In this document: positions 31,650-41,925 of the stretch, in pieces
How positions within the stretch are numbered: position 1 is the stretch's first letter
Layout: every line of letters starts with the position of its first letter
Source of the DNA: Muscardinus avellanarius
Taxonomy: Eukaryota > Chordata > Mammalia > Rodentia > Gliridae
DNA length: 64,000 nt
Reading direction: 5' to 3'
NCBI GenBank assembly: GCA_963383645.1
Contig: OY726559.1
Span: 126,856,721 to 126,920,720, forward strand
Program-made: the position numbers and the translations under genes
The notes under the pieces: generated by a model
Told to the model about the DNA's origin: nothing
The model's database searches: none
The model's input: the letters and a program-made list of their open reading frames with translations, nothing else

Positions 31650-31848
31650 GGTTAATTAATGAAAAACATACATTTGAATATGTGTATCCATGTGGATATA
31701 ACACAATTAACATGGACACTCAGTACTGGGAGGGAGGAAAAAGAAGAAGCAGTGGGAGGACACCAAGTACTCTGTGAATATATGTCATTGTCAACATGAT
31801 CCACATTATGATGTGAGACTATAGTGCATCAAAAATAAATAAATAAAA
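31650..31848 (+). mobile_element. L1 3' tail joined to the ORF1 remnant
   Basis: A purine-rich GGGAGGGAGGAAAAAGAAGA tract, CACCAAGTACTCTGTGAATA, and the terminal TTATGATGTGAGACTATAGTGCA-like motif before (AAAT)n. It is collinear with 43540-43711. ORF2 (about 4 kb) is absent between ORF1 and this tail. Confidence 0.75.
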
Positions 31849-31856
31849 AATAACTT

Positions 31857-32085
31857 TGTCAGGCATTGTGGCACAAGCTTGTAGTCCCAGCACTCAGGAG
31901 GTGGAGACTGGAGGATCGCTGTTCTTGGACAGCCTCAACTACTTAGTGAGGCATTCTGAAACTCAGTGAGACCCTGTTTCAAAATAAAGAATAAAAAATA
32001 GGGCAGGGGGTGTAGCTTGGAGTTCAAATGCTCCTGGGTTCCATCCCCAGACCTGCAAAATAATAAATAAATAAATAAATAATAT
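31857..32085 (+). mobile_element. B1-dID-type SINE, old copy
   Basis: CAGGCATTGTGGCACAAGCT, AACTACTTAGTGAGGCATTC and a 3' half GGGCAGGGGGTGTAGCTTGG ending TTCCATCCCCAGACC, then an (AAAT)n tail. Confidence 0.92.
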
Positions 32086-32119
32086 ATATGTGTTTATATA
32101 TGTATATATACATACACAT

Positions 32120-32398
32120 ATATTAGGCATGGTGGCTCATGCCTATAATCCCAATACTTGGGAGGATGAGACAGTAGGATTGCAGAGTCAAGGACAACCT
32201 CAGCAAGTAGTGAGCCTCTTGTCAACCTAGCAAGACCCTGTTTCAAATTAAAAATAAAATAGGGCTAGGGGTAGAATAAAAAAATAAAATGAGGTAGAAT
32301 AAAAATAAAATAGGGCTAGAGGTAGAACACAACAAAAAGAGCTGGGTGTATAGCTCAGATAGCTCAGAGGCAGAATTCTCCTGGGTTCAGTCCCTAGG
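32120..32398 (+). mobile_element. B1-dID-type SINE with duplicated 3' linker
   Basis: The B1 half is normal, but the linker/3'-half junction AATAAAATAGGGCTAGGGGTAG appears in two or three staggered copies (32258-32330) before the final GAGCTGGGTGTATAGCTCAG. The ID-derived part was partly duplicated in tandem. Confidence 0.9.
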
Positions 32399-32516
32399 GG
32401 AGAGAGAGGGAGGGAGAAAGGGAAGGAAAGAGGGAGGGAGAGAGAGAGGAAGAAAATGAAGGAGGAGGAAAAAGAGTAGAAGGAGGAGGAGGAGAAGAAG
32501 GAGGAAGAAGAAAGTG
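32399..32516. repeat. Polypurine (GA/GGA/GAA) tract
   Basis: More than 115 bp of almost pure G and A on the plus strand, at the SINE tail position. Such tracts can form triplex DNA. Confidence 0.95.
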
Positions 32517-33944
32517 AAGGTGGGAATCCTACATGGTCTGCTAGTGGGCAAATGGGGACCGTGTGCAGTGTACAATGAGGCCAACGGGCCTTGTGTTCGA
32601 TGCTGTGTTCTTTTGTGGCTGGCTGGAGTCAGCTGCATTCATTATATCAGTCACTGTTCCGTGGAACAAAACAGTGGGGTATTAGAGCCTTACAAATTGC
32701 CCATGAACTGATGGAACTTCCACATTCGACTGACATCATATCCCTACTTATGAACTGCATATGAGAGTAGTTTGCATTACAAAGACCATGTGTTGTAGAG
32801 GAACAGATTAGACCAGGTATCCTACCTTTGAATAAAATTCACAAAATTCTGCCACTTTAAGAATCTTTCAGATCAGTGATAAAAATAGGAGTATAGAGTT
32901 CAGTAAGCGAGTGCTATAGCAAACTATGTTACAGCGTGCAATGCACCCCCAGAGGTAGTTCTGCCATCCACTTGGGGAGATCAGGTAAGAGTCACTGAAG
33001 TGAAGATCTAACGGACAGCATCAGGTCCATGTGTAGGAAAAAGGAGAAGCCCAGAGAAACAAATGTGTAGGCATCCAGGGTGAACTTCAATGGTGAAGCC
33101 ATTCCCCCAAGCCCTGAGGGTCACAAAAGATCCCTGGACTTCAAGGACTTAGCATAAGAAAACAGGAAACGGGAGGACTAAAGAAATGTAGGTCCTCAGA
33201 GAAAAAGCTGTGAGCCCTAAGGTGGATGCTCAGCGCTGTCCCTGCACCATGCAGAGCCTGCCTGGCTGCAAGCCTTAGATAAATAATAAATACGAGTCCC
33301 TTCTGTCTCTGGGAACAGCGTCCTGCCTTGACCTTGCTTATCAGTTCAGGTAGAGAACCGAGGTCCTCCTTACCACATGTGGTCATTACATTTCCCATGG
33401 CAGTTTTCACCAGAACCCGGGCTGCTTCCCTGGCTGTTCTCCAGGTAGGTAATTATCTTGCCTCCTGTTCTAACTCCTCTGTGGTTTCAGTTGTAGGAGG
33501 GAGCCTTCTCCTTCATTCCCACATGATTGGCTGCTGGTGCTGAAAGGTTTCATTCCAGAAATCTGTTACCTTCTGCCCTGCAGCTTGGCTGGCATTCAGG
33601 GGTGGGAGAGGATGTTTGAGGACAACTTGGCTAGGTATATACTTACTAAGAGAAGAAAAGAATTGAGACTAATTTCCTGATCAATTGAGTACCAATGTAA
33701 TTTTCCCCCAAATGACCATAAGAAATATGGAAACCTGAGTTTTTCAGGGAAAAAAAATTTCATACTCAAAATTACTGACATAAAAATCAATATTCTTAGA
33801 GTCTTACCATAAGAGTATGTGATTTTGGCAAAGTGATCAGTAATCATGATTGTCAGGTTTTTCTTCAGACAACATCTCCGAGGACAGAATATCTTAGTTG
33901 AGATTGTACTGAAAAATCTGTCTATATAGAAAATCTGTCTATAT
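32517..33944. other. No recognised gene or repeat
   Basis: Unique-looking sequence with frames of up to 89 codons on both strands. No domain was recognised. Confidence 0.4.
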
Positions 33945-34250
33945 ATATGTTAAGTATTCCTTACCCAAGATGCTTGGGAACAGAAGTGCTTGGGATTTCA
34001 GATGTTTTATTTTGAATATTTATATGTATGTAGTAAGATATCTTAAGGATGGGGTCCAGTCTAAAACAGAATTCATTTATGTTTCATATATACCTTATAT
34101 ATAGGCTGAAGTTAATTGTATATAATATTTTGAGTGCACTTGCAATTTGACTATAACCCATATAATAAGGCCAGGTATAGAGTTTTCAATTTATGATATA
34201 TAGGTACTTATAAGGTTTTGGATTTTCAATTAGGGACACTCAACCTGTTT
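33945..34250. mobile_element. Non-autonomous TIR DNA transposon (Tigger-like)
   Basis: The left end TTAAGTATTCCTTACCCAAG and the complement of the right end (TTGAGTGTCCCTAATTGAAA) form imperfect terminal inverted repeats. The interior (ATGCTTGGGAACAGAAGTGC, ATCTTAAGGATGGGGTCCAG, TTCATTTATGTTTCATATAT) matches a MER-type fossil I recall from other mammals, though I am not certain of its family name. Confidence 0.65.
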
Positions 34251-34407
34251 GTCAGTCTATCTATCATCTACCTATCACTATACCCATTATCTTTTATCTC
34301 CTATAATAAGAATCATTAGTACATAGCTGTCAACAAATAACCTTTGTTGGGATGTTTCTGGCCTTTTAGTCAGTCAATGAATAGTTTTTGAGTACCCACA
34401 GGTACAT

Positions 34408-34540
34408 GGCTTTGGTTTCCTCATGGTGAAATAAGACAATGTGGGATATATTACAATAGCTATTTACACAGTGACATGGAATTTGCCACATAGAAAGCAC
34501 TGAATAAATAGTAGTCAATTACTGTTAGATATAATGAATA
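34408..34540 (+). mobile_element. MIR 3' fragment
   Basis: GGTTTCCTCATGGTGAAATA and CATAGAAAGCACTGAATAAA follow the MIR core and 3' end in order. Confidence 0.55.
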
Positions 34541-34861
34541 CAAAGTATTTTACGATTCTTTAATCTTTATCAGCCTACAAATATACATGACTCAATATTC
34601 ATCAATGGCTCAGTTGAAAGATACAGTCCAGGGTGTCAAGAAGAGTAGCAGTCCCTCTGTATCAGTGGTGGGACAAGCTGCCCCACTTCAACGCAGAAGC
34701 AGACTTACCCTGAAACTGTCTTTGGCACTGTGCTTGTGGCTTGCATTGTACACACAGGACCTGGAATTTGCCCAGAATTCACAATACCATTTAAGCAGGA
34801 GCACTGCTGAAATCATGACCACTCCTTCAAACATTGTTCTGTTTGAGGACACATCGAACAT
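34541..34861. other. No recognised gene or repeat
   Basis: Unique-looking sequence holding the first part of a 132-codon plus frame (34587-34985) that runs into the next SINE, so the frame is not evidence of a gene. Confidence 0.4.
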
Positions 34862-34877
34862 TGAAGCAAAATCTCTT

Positions 34878-35085
34878 TTTTTTTGGTGGTACTGGGGTTG
34901 GAACCCAGAGGCTTTCTACCTCCAGGCCATACTCCCAGAACTATTTTATATTTTATTTGGAAACAGGGTCTCATTAAGTTGCTGAGAGCCTCACTAAGTA
35001 GCTGAGGCTGGCTTCAAACCTGTGCGATCCCCCTGTCTCAGTCTCCCAAGTGTGGGGATTACAAGCGTGCGCCACCACGCCCAGC
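34878..35085 (-). mobile_element. B1-dID SINE, long-linker, exact 16-bp TSD
   Basis: Reversed full copy with TCATTAAGTTGCTGAGAGCC and TCACTAAGTAGCTGAGGCTG. TGAAGCAAAATCTCTT is identical at 34862-34877 and 35086-35101. Confidence 0.97.
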
Positions 35086-35149
35086 TGAAGCAAAATCTCT
35101 TACACTTCAGTTCCTTGAAAACTCTGGCCACTTCCCTGGTCGGAGCTAT

Positions 35150-35335
35150 AAACTTGTAAACTTTTAATTTTGAAATAATCATTTCATAGTAACTTGCAGG
35201 GATTGTACAAGGAGGTCTCATGTACCTATCACCCAATTTCCCCCAGTGGTCACTGCACTAAAATATCAAATTCAGGAAATTAGCATTGCTCTCAGCAACC
35301 TAACTATAACAGTTAACACCCCAGCTATTAACTCT
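35150..35335 (-). mobile_element. L1M-type 3' end, antisense
   Basis: TTAATTTTGAAATAATCATT, GTACAAGGAGGTCTCATGTA and CACCCAATTTCCCCCAGTGG match the antisense of an old L1 3' UTR, similar to the copy at 48895-49225. Confidence 0.7.
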
Positions 35336-35617
35336 TATTTTCTTATACCTTGTCTTTATTTTTGTTTTCCTCTTTAGTTTATCTTATCATGTGTTTTGCA
35401 TTACACATATGACAGCTTCTTCAAATCCTTTTAGAAATAAGTTTGGGAATAAATTAATAAATGAAATGTCCTTGTGACATCAATATTCTGCTCTGTAATA
35501 TTTGAAGTATTATTCAAGTTGACTCAATCTATAACCAGAAAGAAATTTAAATTTGTGCTGTCTCCCCTTGATACCACAGGCCCTTGCCAGAACATTTTGA
35601 CATAAAGAAACCTGTGT

Positions 35618-35737
35618 TGACCAGGCATGGTTGATGCATACCTGCGATCCTAGGACTTGGAAGGCTGAGACAGGAGGATTCCAGGTCTGAGACCAGACTT
35701 ATCAATTTAGTGAGACCTTCATTAACTTCGTGGGCCT
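35618..35737 (+). mobile_element. B1-dID-type SINE, 5' part, split by another SINE
   Basis: B1 half and first linker (ATTTAGTGAGACCTTCATTA). The element stops at 35737, where a reversed SINE begins, and its 3' half resumes at 36105. Confidence 0.88.
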
Positions 35738-35918
35738 TCCTTTCTTCTTTCCTTCTTTCCTACCTCCTTCTCTCTTTTCCTTCCTTCCTTCCCTCCTTCC
35801 TTCCTTTTTTCCTTCCTTGCTTCTCTCTTTCCTTCTTCTCTTCCTTCTTCCTTTCCTCCCTCCCTCCTTCTTTTCTCTCTCTATTTCTTTTCTTCTTTCT
35901 TCTTTTTTTCTTTCTTAT
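35738..35918. repeat. (TTCC)n / polypyrimidine tract
   Basis: About 180 bp of almost pure T and C in TTCC and TTTC patterns. It is the expanded tail of the reversed SINE that follows. Confidence 0.96.
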
Positions 35919-36104
35919 TTTGTACTGGAGATTAAAACCAGGAACATTTTAACTCTGAGCCCCCACCCCACTCCTGTTTTTGGAACAGGATCTCACTGTG
36001 AAGGGTCTCAATTAAGTTGCTCAGGCTGGCATTGAACTTGAGAAACATCTACCTCGGTATCCAAAAATACTGGGATTATAGGCATGTACCACCATGCCTA
36101 GCTG
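35919..36104 (-). mobile_element. B1-dID-type SINE inserted into another SINE
   Basis: Reversed copy: GTACTGGAGATTAAAACCAG, TCTCAATTAAGTTGCTCAGG and CATGTACCACCATGCCTAGC. It splits the plus-strand SINE 35618-36183. Confidence 0.9.
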
Positions 36105-36183
36105 CAAGATTCTATTTTAAAATAAAAAGCAAAAAGAGCTGGAGGTGTATCTCAGAGGTAGAATGCTCCTGGGTTCAATTCCA
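36105..36183 (+). mobile_element. 3' part of the split SINE
   Basis: ATTCTATTTTAAAATAAAAA linker, GAGCTGGAGGTGTATCTCAG and the box TTGGGTTCAATTCCAAGG complete the SINE that began at 35618. Confidence 0.88.
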
Positions 36184-36256
36184 AGGAAGGAAGGAAGGAA
36201 AGAAAGAAGGAAGGAAGGAAGGAAGGAAAGAAGGAAGGAAGGAAGGAAGGAAGGGG
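36184..36256. repeat. (AAGG)n microsatellite
   Basis: About 18 AAGG/AAAG units, the expanded tail of the outer SINE. It is complementary in type to the TTCC tract 270 bp upstream. Confidence 0.97.
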
Positions 36257-36409
36257 AAGGGAGCACCAGAGCAGTGAGAGCAAGAGAGAGGGAGGGAGGG
36301 ACTGAGGGATGGAGGAAAATGTGTTGCCCAAGAACAGTGTTTAATTGACTAAAACTCAGTTTTTAAATTATAAAATTAAGATAATGATCTAAGTATATTA
36401 ATGGCAAGA

Positions 36410-36645
36410 ATAATAGGTGTCAGCTTTTGAATATCTACCACATGCCAGACATCCTACAGAACACTTTATAGAAATGTTTAATCTCTCACAACTGTCCTAC
36501 AGCTAGTTTCCAGACATATTTAAGTCCCAGGATAACTTTATGATATGACCCACTGATTTACTGACAGATAAGGAAGCTGAGACTTCAAAAGGTTATCTGC
36601 CCAGAGCTACACAAGTAGTAGGTGATGGCAAAATGAAGACCCTCC
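36410..36645 (-). mobile_element. MIR SINE, nearly full length
   Basis: ATCTACCACATGCCAGACAT, GAACACTTTATAGAAATG, ACAGATAAGGAAGCTGAGAC and AGAGCTACACAAGTAGTAGG follow the antisense MIR consensus from 3' end to core. Confidence 0.8.
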
Positions 36646-36970
36646 CTGAGGCTCCCAGAGCCCCACTCACAATTTTGTTGGTGATTTTGGTATATTAAAA
36701 TGACGTCATGTATGAAGTCTTAGAAACTTGATTTTGGTTATGAAGTGCTTACTTAATTTATCAAATTTTTTCTACAAATAAAAATAAAAGTAAAGAATGA
36801 GTACTTTATTTAATAATTATATATATTTAAGTTTCATTATAAAAATAATTTAAGCAAGTAGTAGGGATAAGTTAATATTTTCCCTGGAGAGGGAAACATA
36901 TCACGAGAGAAGATGAAATATTTCTCAGGCCTGGAAAATATTGACAAGTTTTTATCTTTTATATGGTTTT
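36646..36970. other. No recognised repeat; contains a CRE palindrome
   Basis: Unique-looking AT-rich sequence apart from a perfect TGACGTCA at 36701-36708. Confidence 0.4.
36701..36708. promoter_or_regulatory. Perfect CRE palindrome TGACGTCA
   Basis: The full CREB/ATF consensus in CpG-poor DNA. A single eight-base match may occur by chance, and no promoter features surround it. Confidence 0.2.
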
Positions 36971-36974
36971 CTTT

Positions 36975-37045
36975 TCACCTTCTCCTTCTCCTCCTCCCTC
37001 TCCTCCTCCTCCTCCTCCTCCTCCTCCTCTTCTTCCATCTTCTCC
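36975..37045. repeat. (CTC)n microsatellite, copy 1
   Basis: Pyrimidine tract of CTC/CTT triplets ending just before an ID-like fragment. Confidence 0.95.
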
Positions 37046-37047
37046 CT

Positions 37048-37104
37048 ATCACTTGTAGTATTGAGGATTGGACCCAGGGCCTAATGCATGCTAGGCAAGT
37101 TCTT
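37048..37104 (-). mobile_element. ID-type SINE fragment, duplicated copy 1
   Basis: CACTTGTAGTATTGAGGATT then ACCCAGGGCCTAATGCATGC TAGGCAAG is the reversed ID (tRNA-Ala-derived) element. It is cut off after TAGGCAAG, where the second CTC tract begins. Confidence 0.85.
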
Positions 37105-37158
37105 TTCTCCTCCTCCTCCTCCTCCTCCTCCTCCTCCTCCTCCTCCTCCTCCTCCTCA
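37105..37158. repeat. (CTC)n microsatellite, copy 2
   Basis: About 16 pure CTC units between the two ID copies. Confidence 0.97.
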
Positions 37159-37237
37159 CTTGTAGTATTGGGGATTGAACCCAGGGCCTAATGAATGCTA
37201 GGCAAGTGCTCTATCAATGATCAACACCTCAGCCCTC
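37156..37237 (-). mobile_element. ID-type SINE, copy 2
   Basis: CACTTGTAGTATTGGGGATT, AACCCAGGGCCTAATGAATG, CTAGGCAAGTGCTCTATCAA. It extends further than copy 1, to the reversed A-box side. Confidence 0.88.
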
Positions 37238-37245
37238 AACTCCAC

Positions 37246-37424
37246 CTAGGGGGGTGGAACCCAGAAGCCTTCTACCTCCGGGCTACACTCCCAGACCTAT
37301 TTTATATTTTACTTGGAAACAAGGTCTCTTAAACCAGCTGAGGCTGACTTTGAACTCGTGCGATCCTCCTCTCTTAGCCTCCCAAGCCGGGGATTACAAG
37401 CTTGTGCCACCATGTCCAGCTGAA
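37246..37424 (-). mobile_element. B1-dID SINE, short-linker-like
   Basis: Reversed GGAACCCAGAAGCCTTCTAC box, GTCTCTTAAACCAGCTGAGG linker and reversed B1 half ending GCTTGTGCCACCATGTCCAG. It has some deletions. Confidence 0.9.
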
Positions 37425-37779
37425 AAATCTTTGAAAGAGGTGTAGAATTCAGAATGTGAATGACATCGGCTGCCACACCCACCACCCAGGTGATTTTACT
37501 TATTTAAATTAAAATTTTTATCATGCTATCACCTTTATGTCTTTCAACACATCCCTAAGAGTCTGAGTAAAAAAATAAAGCCACTAGAGGATCCCTGAAG
37601 TATGTTCGTGTTATTTCTTACTAAAAATCATCACATTTTTTACTTTGCTCTCTTAGAGTTCTCCGTCACCATGAGAAAGTTCTAGTAATGATCAAATTGT
37701 TTATGAACACCCATATCCATAATGATTCTTCTTTCTCTTAAAATTCACCATGCATTGCCCTTCAATGAAGGCAAAAATA
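37425..37779. other. No recognised gene or repeat
   Basis: Unique-looking AT-rich sequence. Confidence 0.35.
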
Positions 37780-38156
37780 CAATGTGAGTATACGTTTCTA
37801 GATCTACTGATGTGTTTTTGTAAATGACAGGATTTTATAATTTTCCTTGGCTGAATACCATTGCAGTAGGCACACATGCACGTGGTCATTTTCCTTTCAT
37901 CAACCAATGGACAACTGGGTTCTGAATAGTTCTGCAATATACATGGAAGTGCAGATACCTTTTGATATACTGGCTTTGAATGTATACCTAGTAATGAGAT
38001 TGCTAGATCTATGGTAGTTCTACTTTTCATACGTTTTTATCTGTTTTCCATATAGCTCTGTTAATTTACATTCTCACCAACAGTGTACAAAGGTTCTCTT
38101 TTCTCCACATCCTTTCCAGGACTTGTTACATTTTGTCTTTTTGATGTAGTCATTCT

Positions 38157-38363
38157 GTTTATTTTTATTTTTATTTTTTTGTGGACTGGGGTTCCTGGAA
38201 GCCCTTCTATCTCCAGGCTACACTCCCAGACCTATTATTTTATATTTTTATTTGGAAACAGGGTCTCCTAAGCCAGCATGTGCGGCTGGCTTCAAACCTG
38301 CGCGATCCTCCTGTCTCTGCCTCCCAAGCGCGGGGATTACAAGCGTGCGCCACCACGCTGGGC
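38157..38363 (-). mobile_element. B1-dID SINE, short-linker, exact 17-bp TSD, in L1
   Basis: Young copy with TCTCCTAAGCCAGCATGTGC. TTTGATGTAGTCATTCT is identical at 38140-38156 and 38364-38380. The duplicated target is L1 sequence, so it inserted after the L1. Confidence 0.98.
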
Positions 38364-38525
38364 TTTGATGTAGTCATTCTAAAAGAGTGAGATAATATCT
38401 CAGTTTGGTTTTGATTTGTATATCACTGATGATTAGTGATGTTCAGCATTTTTTTCTTCATATACCTGTCGGCCATTTGAATCTTTTTAGAGAAGTATCA
38501 ATTTCGGACTTTTCCTTTTTAATTT

Positions 38526-38714
38526 GTTTTCAGTTATGGGTATGGAACTCTGGGGCATTCTACCTCCAAGTTACACCTCTGGTCCTATTTTATTTTTTGT
38601 ATTCAAAAAAGGTCTTGCTCAGTTTCAGCAACTAAGTCTGGCTTCAAACCTGTGATCCTCCTGTCTCAGCCTCTCTAGTGCTGGAATTATAGGTATTGCC
38701 ACTGTGCTTGGATT
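38526..38714 (-). mobile_element. B1-dID-type SINE, old copy, in L1
   Basis: GGGTATGGAACTCTGGGGCA, GTCTTGCTCAGTTTCAGCAA and CCTCTCTAGTGCTGGAATTA: reversed and diverged, older than its neighbours. Confidence 0.88.
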
Positions 38715-39533
38715 ATTTTACTCATTTTTAAGTAGGGCTATGCATTTTCTGACTGTTGAGTTGTATGGGGTCCTTATAAATTGTGGAAGTTAACTCCTTT
38801 TCAAATGTATAGCTTGCCAGTATTTCCCCTTGTTCCATACATTGTATCTTTATTCTGCTGCCTATTTCCTTTGATGTACATAGACATTTTAGTGTGATGT
38901 AATCCAATTTGTTCATTTTTTATTTTGTTGTCTTTGCTCCTAAGGTTACATAAAACATCTTCTAGACTAAAATCATAGAGTTTTTGCTTTGTGTTCTCCT
39001 TGTAGTTTCATAATTTGGGGTCTTACATTTAAGGTTTTAATTAATTTTGAGTTGATTTTTGCATATGGTAAGACATAAGAGTCTATTTTCATTTGTCTAA
39101 TTATGGTTGCCGGTTGTCCTGCATTATTTATTGAAGAGACTGTCCTTAACCACATTGTATATTCTTAACATCTTTGCTAAAAGTCAGTTGTTTGTAAACC
39201 AATGGATTTACTTCTGGGCTTTCTATTCTGTTTCATTGGTCCATGTGTATGTGTTTATGCCAGAATCAAACTGTTTTGGTTTATATTGCTTTGTAGTATA
39301 TTTTGAAGACAGGTAGTAGATTGCCTTCAGCTTTGGTTTGCTCAAGATTGATTTAGCTATTGGAGATCTTTTGTAATTCTGTGCAAGTACTATGAAAAAC
39401 TCCAATTGTACTTTGAGGGATTGCATGACTATGTAGATAACTTTGGGTAGTATGGACATTTTAACAATATTTATTCTCCCAGGACAGGAACACAGGATAC
39501 TTTCAATTTATTTATGTCTTCTTCAGTTTTTGG

Positions 39534-39738
39534 TTTTGTTTGTTTGTTTGTTTTTGGTGGTACTGGGGTTTCTGGAAACCCTTCTACCTCCAGGCTACAC
39601 TCCCAGACCTATTTTTATACCTTTTTATTTGGAAACAAGGTCTCTTAAGCCAGTACGACTGGCTTCAAACCTGCGCAATCCTCCTGTCTCTGCCTCCCAA
39701 GCACGGGGATTACAAATGTACATCACCACTCCCGGCTT
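39534..39738 (-). mobile_element. B1-dID SINE, short-linker, in L1
   Basis: GGTACTGGGGTTTCTGGAAA, TCTCTTAAGCCAGTACGACT and reversed B1 half. TTCAGTTTTT lies on both sides (39522 and 39744) as the probable target duplication. The tail is (TTTG)n. Confidence 0.95.
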
Positions 39739-40390
39739 TCTTTTTCAGTTTTTTTTTATCATGTTTTATAGCTTCATATATAAAGATTCTTCACTTCCTT
39801 AATTAAATTTACTCTAAATATTTTATATTTTGTAACTATTGTAAATAAAATTGTTTTCTCAATTTTTTCCAAATAGTTTGCTATTAGTATATAGATATTA
39901 CTGGTTTTGCATGTTGATTTTGTTTCTTACAATTTTGCTAAATTTTTTAATTAGGTCTAACAGTTTTTTGGTGCAGTGTTTAGATTTTCTATATATAAGA
40001 TCATGTAGGCTAAAAATAAAGACTTTAATTTCTTTCTTTGCAATTTGAATTTCTTTTCCTTGCCTAGGTGCCCTGGCTAGGACTTCCAGTACTATATTGA
40101 GAAGATGTGATAAAAGTTGGCATCCTTATCTTATTCCAGATCTTAGAGAAAAGCTTTCAATTTCTCCCAGTTCATCAGGATATTAGCTATGGGTTTGTCA
40201 TCTATGGCCTTTATTGTGTTGAAGTTCACTTCTTTTATACCTTTTTTTAGAATTTTTTTATATTGAAGAGATGTTGAATTTTGTCAATATTTTTTGCTTT
40301 TTGTTCTGTTTGCAATTCTTGAATGATCATATGCTTTTTGTCCTTCATTCTGTGATTGAAATTTATTTGTTTCACCTGAATGGCTAGAAA

Positions 40391-41769
40391 GATATCCGTT
40401 ATTCTGCATGGCTCTCAATGGGGCTATTCAAAAGCTGAGAGCTTAGCCAAAAATGGGAAACTTTTCAAGTAGAGGAGAATTTGTCTTCAGTCATAAAGTA
40501 AGATACAGATATGTAGAGATGACAGAGAAACCTCAATGTGGGAAACATGAATCCAAACCAGAATCAGAGCCACATAGTGGATGGCTCTGAATATGGATCA
40601 AAAGTTCAGGCACTCAACAGTGGGGAGGCATTGCGTGTCTCTGGGTAGGAGGTTGGTATGAAAGAGACAAGTGTTGTAATACCAGTGTAGACGAGGAGTG
40701 GGAGGAGGAAAACTGGATGGAGCACTGGCTGGGTTCACCAGAGTGGAGCTTAAATAAGCCAAGTAAGGCAGATGGTGAGTAATGAGGATTCTGACATTCC
40801 CATCAAGGAGTGACTTAGAACACTGGTGAATTCAAACTAGTTATGGCTAGGGCCTCAGCAGGCCTGATGACTTCCCACATTTTGGTTAGATTCATAAATA
40901 TGATGGAGAGATAGGAATACTTCCTTCTGCTCCTGCTGGCAAAGCTTGTGTCACCAGTATCCCACTGGGCCCCAAAACTGCATTGAGTTTCCACAAGAAC
41001 ATTTTGACAATACTGGGCACTGGCTCATTCAGAAAGACTCTACGCAGGGTAGCTACTGTAATCAACTTTCTCACTTTGGGTCCCTACTGTAAAGAACTTG
41101 TCTGAGAGTCTCATGCAGAGAATTCAATTTATATCATCCAAATAGGTGAAACGGGAAGTGTACCTCACTAGCTCCTGGGGTTGGTAGCATTTACCATGTT
41201 TCTCTTCACTGTTTTCTGGTTTCTGGGGGCAAATAAATTAAAATTCATATGTTACAATTAAAAACCCATTACCAACAAACATCAGAGAGAAGCAATTAGT
41301 TAATGTATTATTTAAGGCTTTACTACACTTCAGCTATCAAGAGCAATAATTCATTCTAAGTTTTTTTTTTACTCATTATTAAACACATAAGTATCCACCA
41401 ATAACTGAAAAATATATTTAGCTTTGCTTGCATTCTACTCTGTGGGACAATGACCTGGCAGTGTTCCTTGACTGAATACCTCAAATTATGGCATGAGGTC
41501 TAAAGAAAAATGCATTAGCTTTCTAACACAAATACAAAACTGGCTTATAATTTTTTTATAGATTATTTGCTGCATGTTGAGCTAGTCTTAATTTTTAAGT
41601 CTCCATTATATTCAGGACACTATGTTCAGAGCTGTAGAGAAGCTGAAGTATAGTTTTTATTCTCTATGAGTTTTGATTTTTCTCAATAAATAACCAGTCA
41701 CTAATAATGAGGAGGAAAAGGAAGAATTGATGAAGGAAATAATTCAAATTATGCCTTGATCATGTATGA
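40391..41769. other. No recognised gene or repeat
   Basis: Unique-looking sequence. Frames do not exceed about 60 codons. Confidence 0.4.
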
Positions 41770-41925
41770 AGGTATCACTACCAATTTCACTATTATGTAT
41801 GGAGTGGGGTGGCTAGATGGGTGGGACCATAAGGGAAACCAAGACCTGTGTGAATTTTTTTGTATGACTTTGAACCTCACTATGATGTATAACTACAATG
41901 CCCTGATAAAATATAAAAATTTTGA
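41770..41925 (+). mobile_element. L1 3' end, short, tail family
   Basis: TGGAGTGGGGTGGCTAGATG, then ACCAAGACCTGTGTGAAT, then TCACTATGATGTATAACTAC and the terminal AATGCCCTGATAAAA. This is the same terminal layout as the other L1 tails here, 5' truncated to about 150 bp. Confidence 0.7.

Larger units (their letters stand above)
37780..40390 (-). mobile_element. Long L1 3' region with degenerate ORF2, antisense
   Basis: Antisense L1 in order: 3' part (TTGGCTGAATACCATTGCAG, TTCTCACCAACAGTGTACAA, AGTGAGATAATATCTCAGTT), then ORF2 (TTTGATGTACATAGACATTT, GTATATTTTGAAGACAGGTA, GTGCCCTGGCTAGGACTTCC, AATGATCATATGCTTTTTGT). About 2 kb remains once three SINEs are removed. No long frame survives. Confidence 0.85.

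Noticed and set aside
31333..31719. 128-codon minus-strand frame
   Set aside because: It is antisense to the L1 ORF1 coiled-coil remnant, whose A-rich sense strand gives long antisense frames.
35738..36035. Leucine/phenylalanine/serine-rich membrane protein frames
   Set aside because: They are translations of a TTCC/TTTC tract.
36913..37191. 92-codon plus-strand frame with poly-leucine and poly-serine
   Set aside because: It is produced by two CTC triplet tracts and reversed ID elements.
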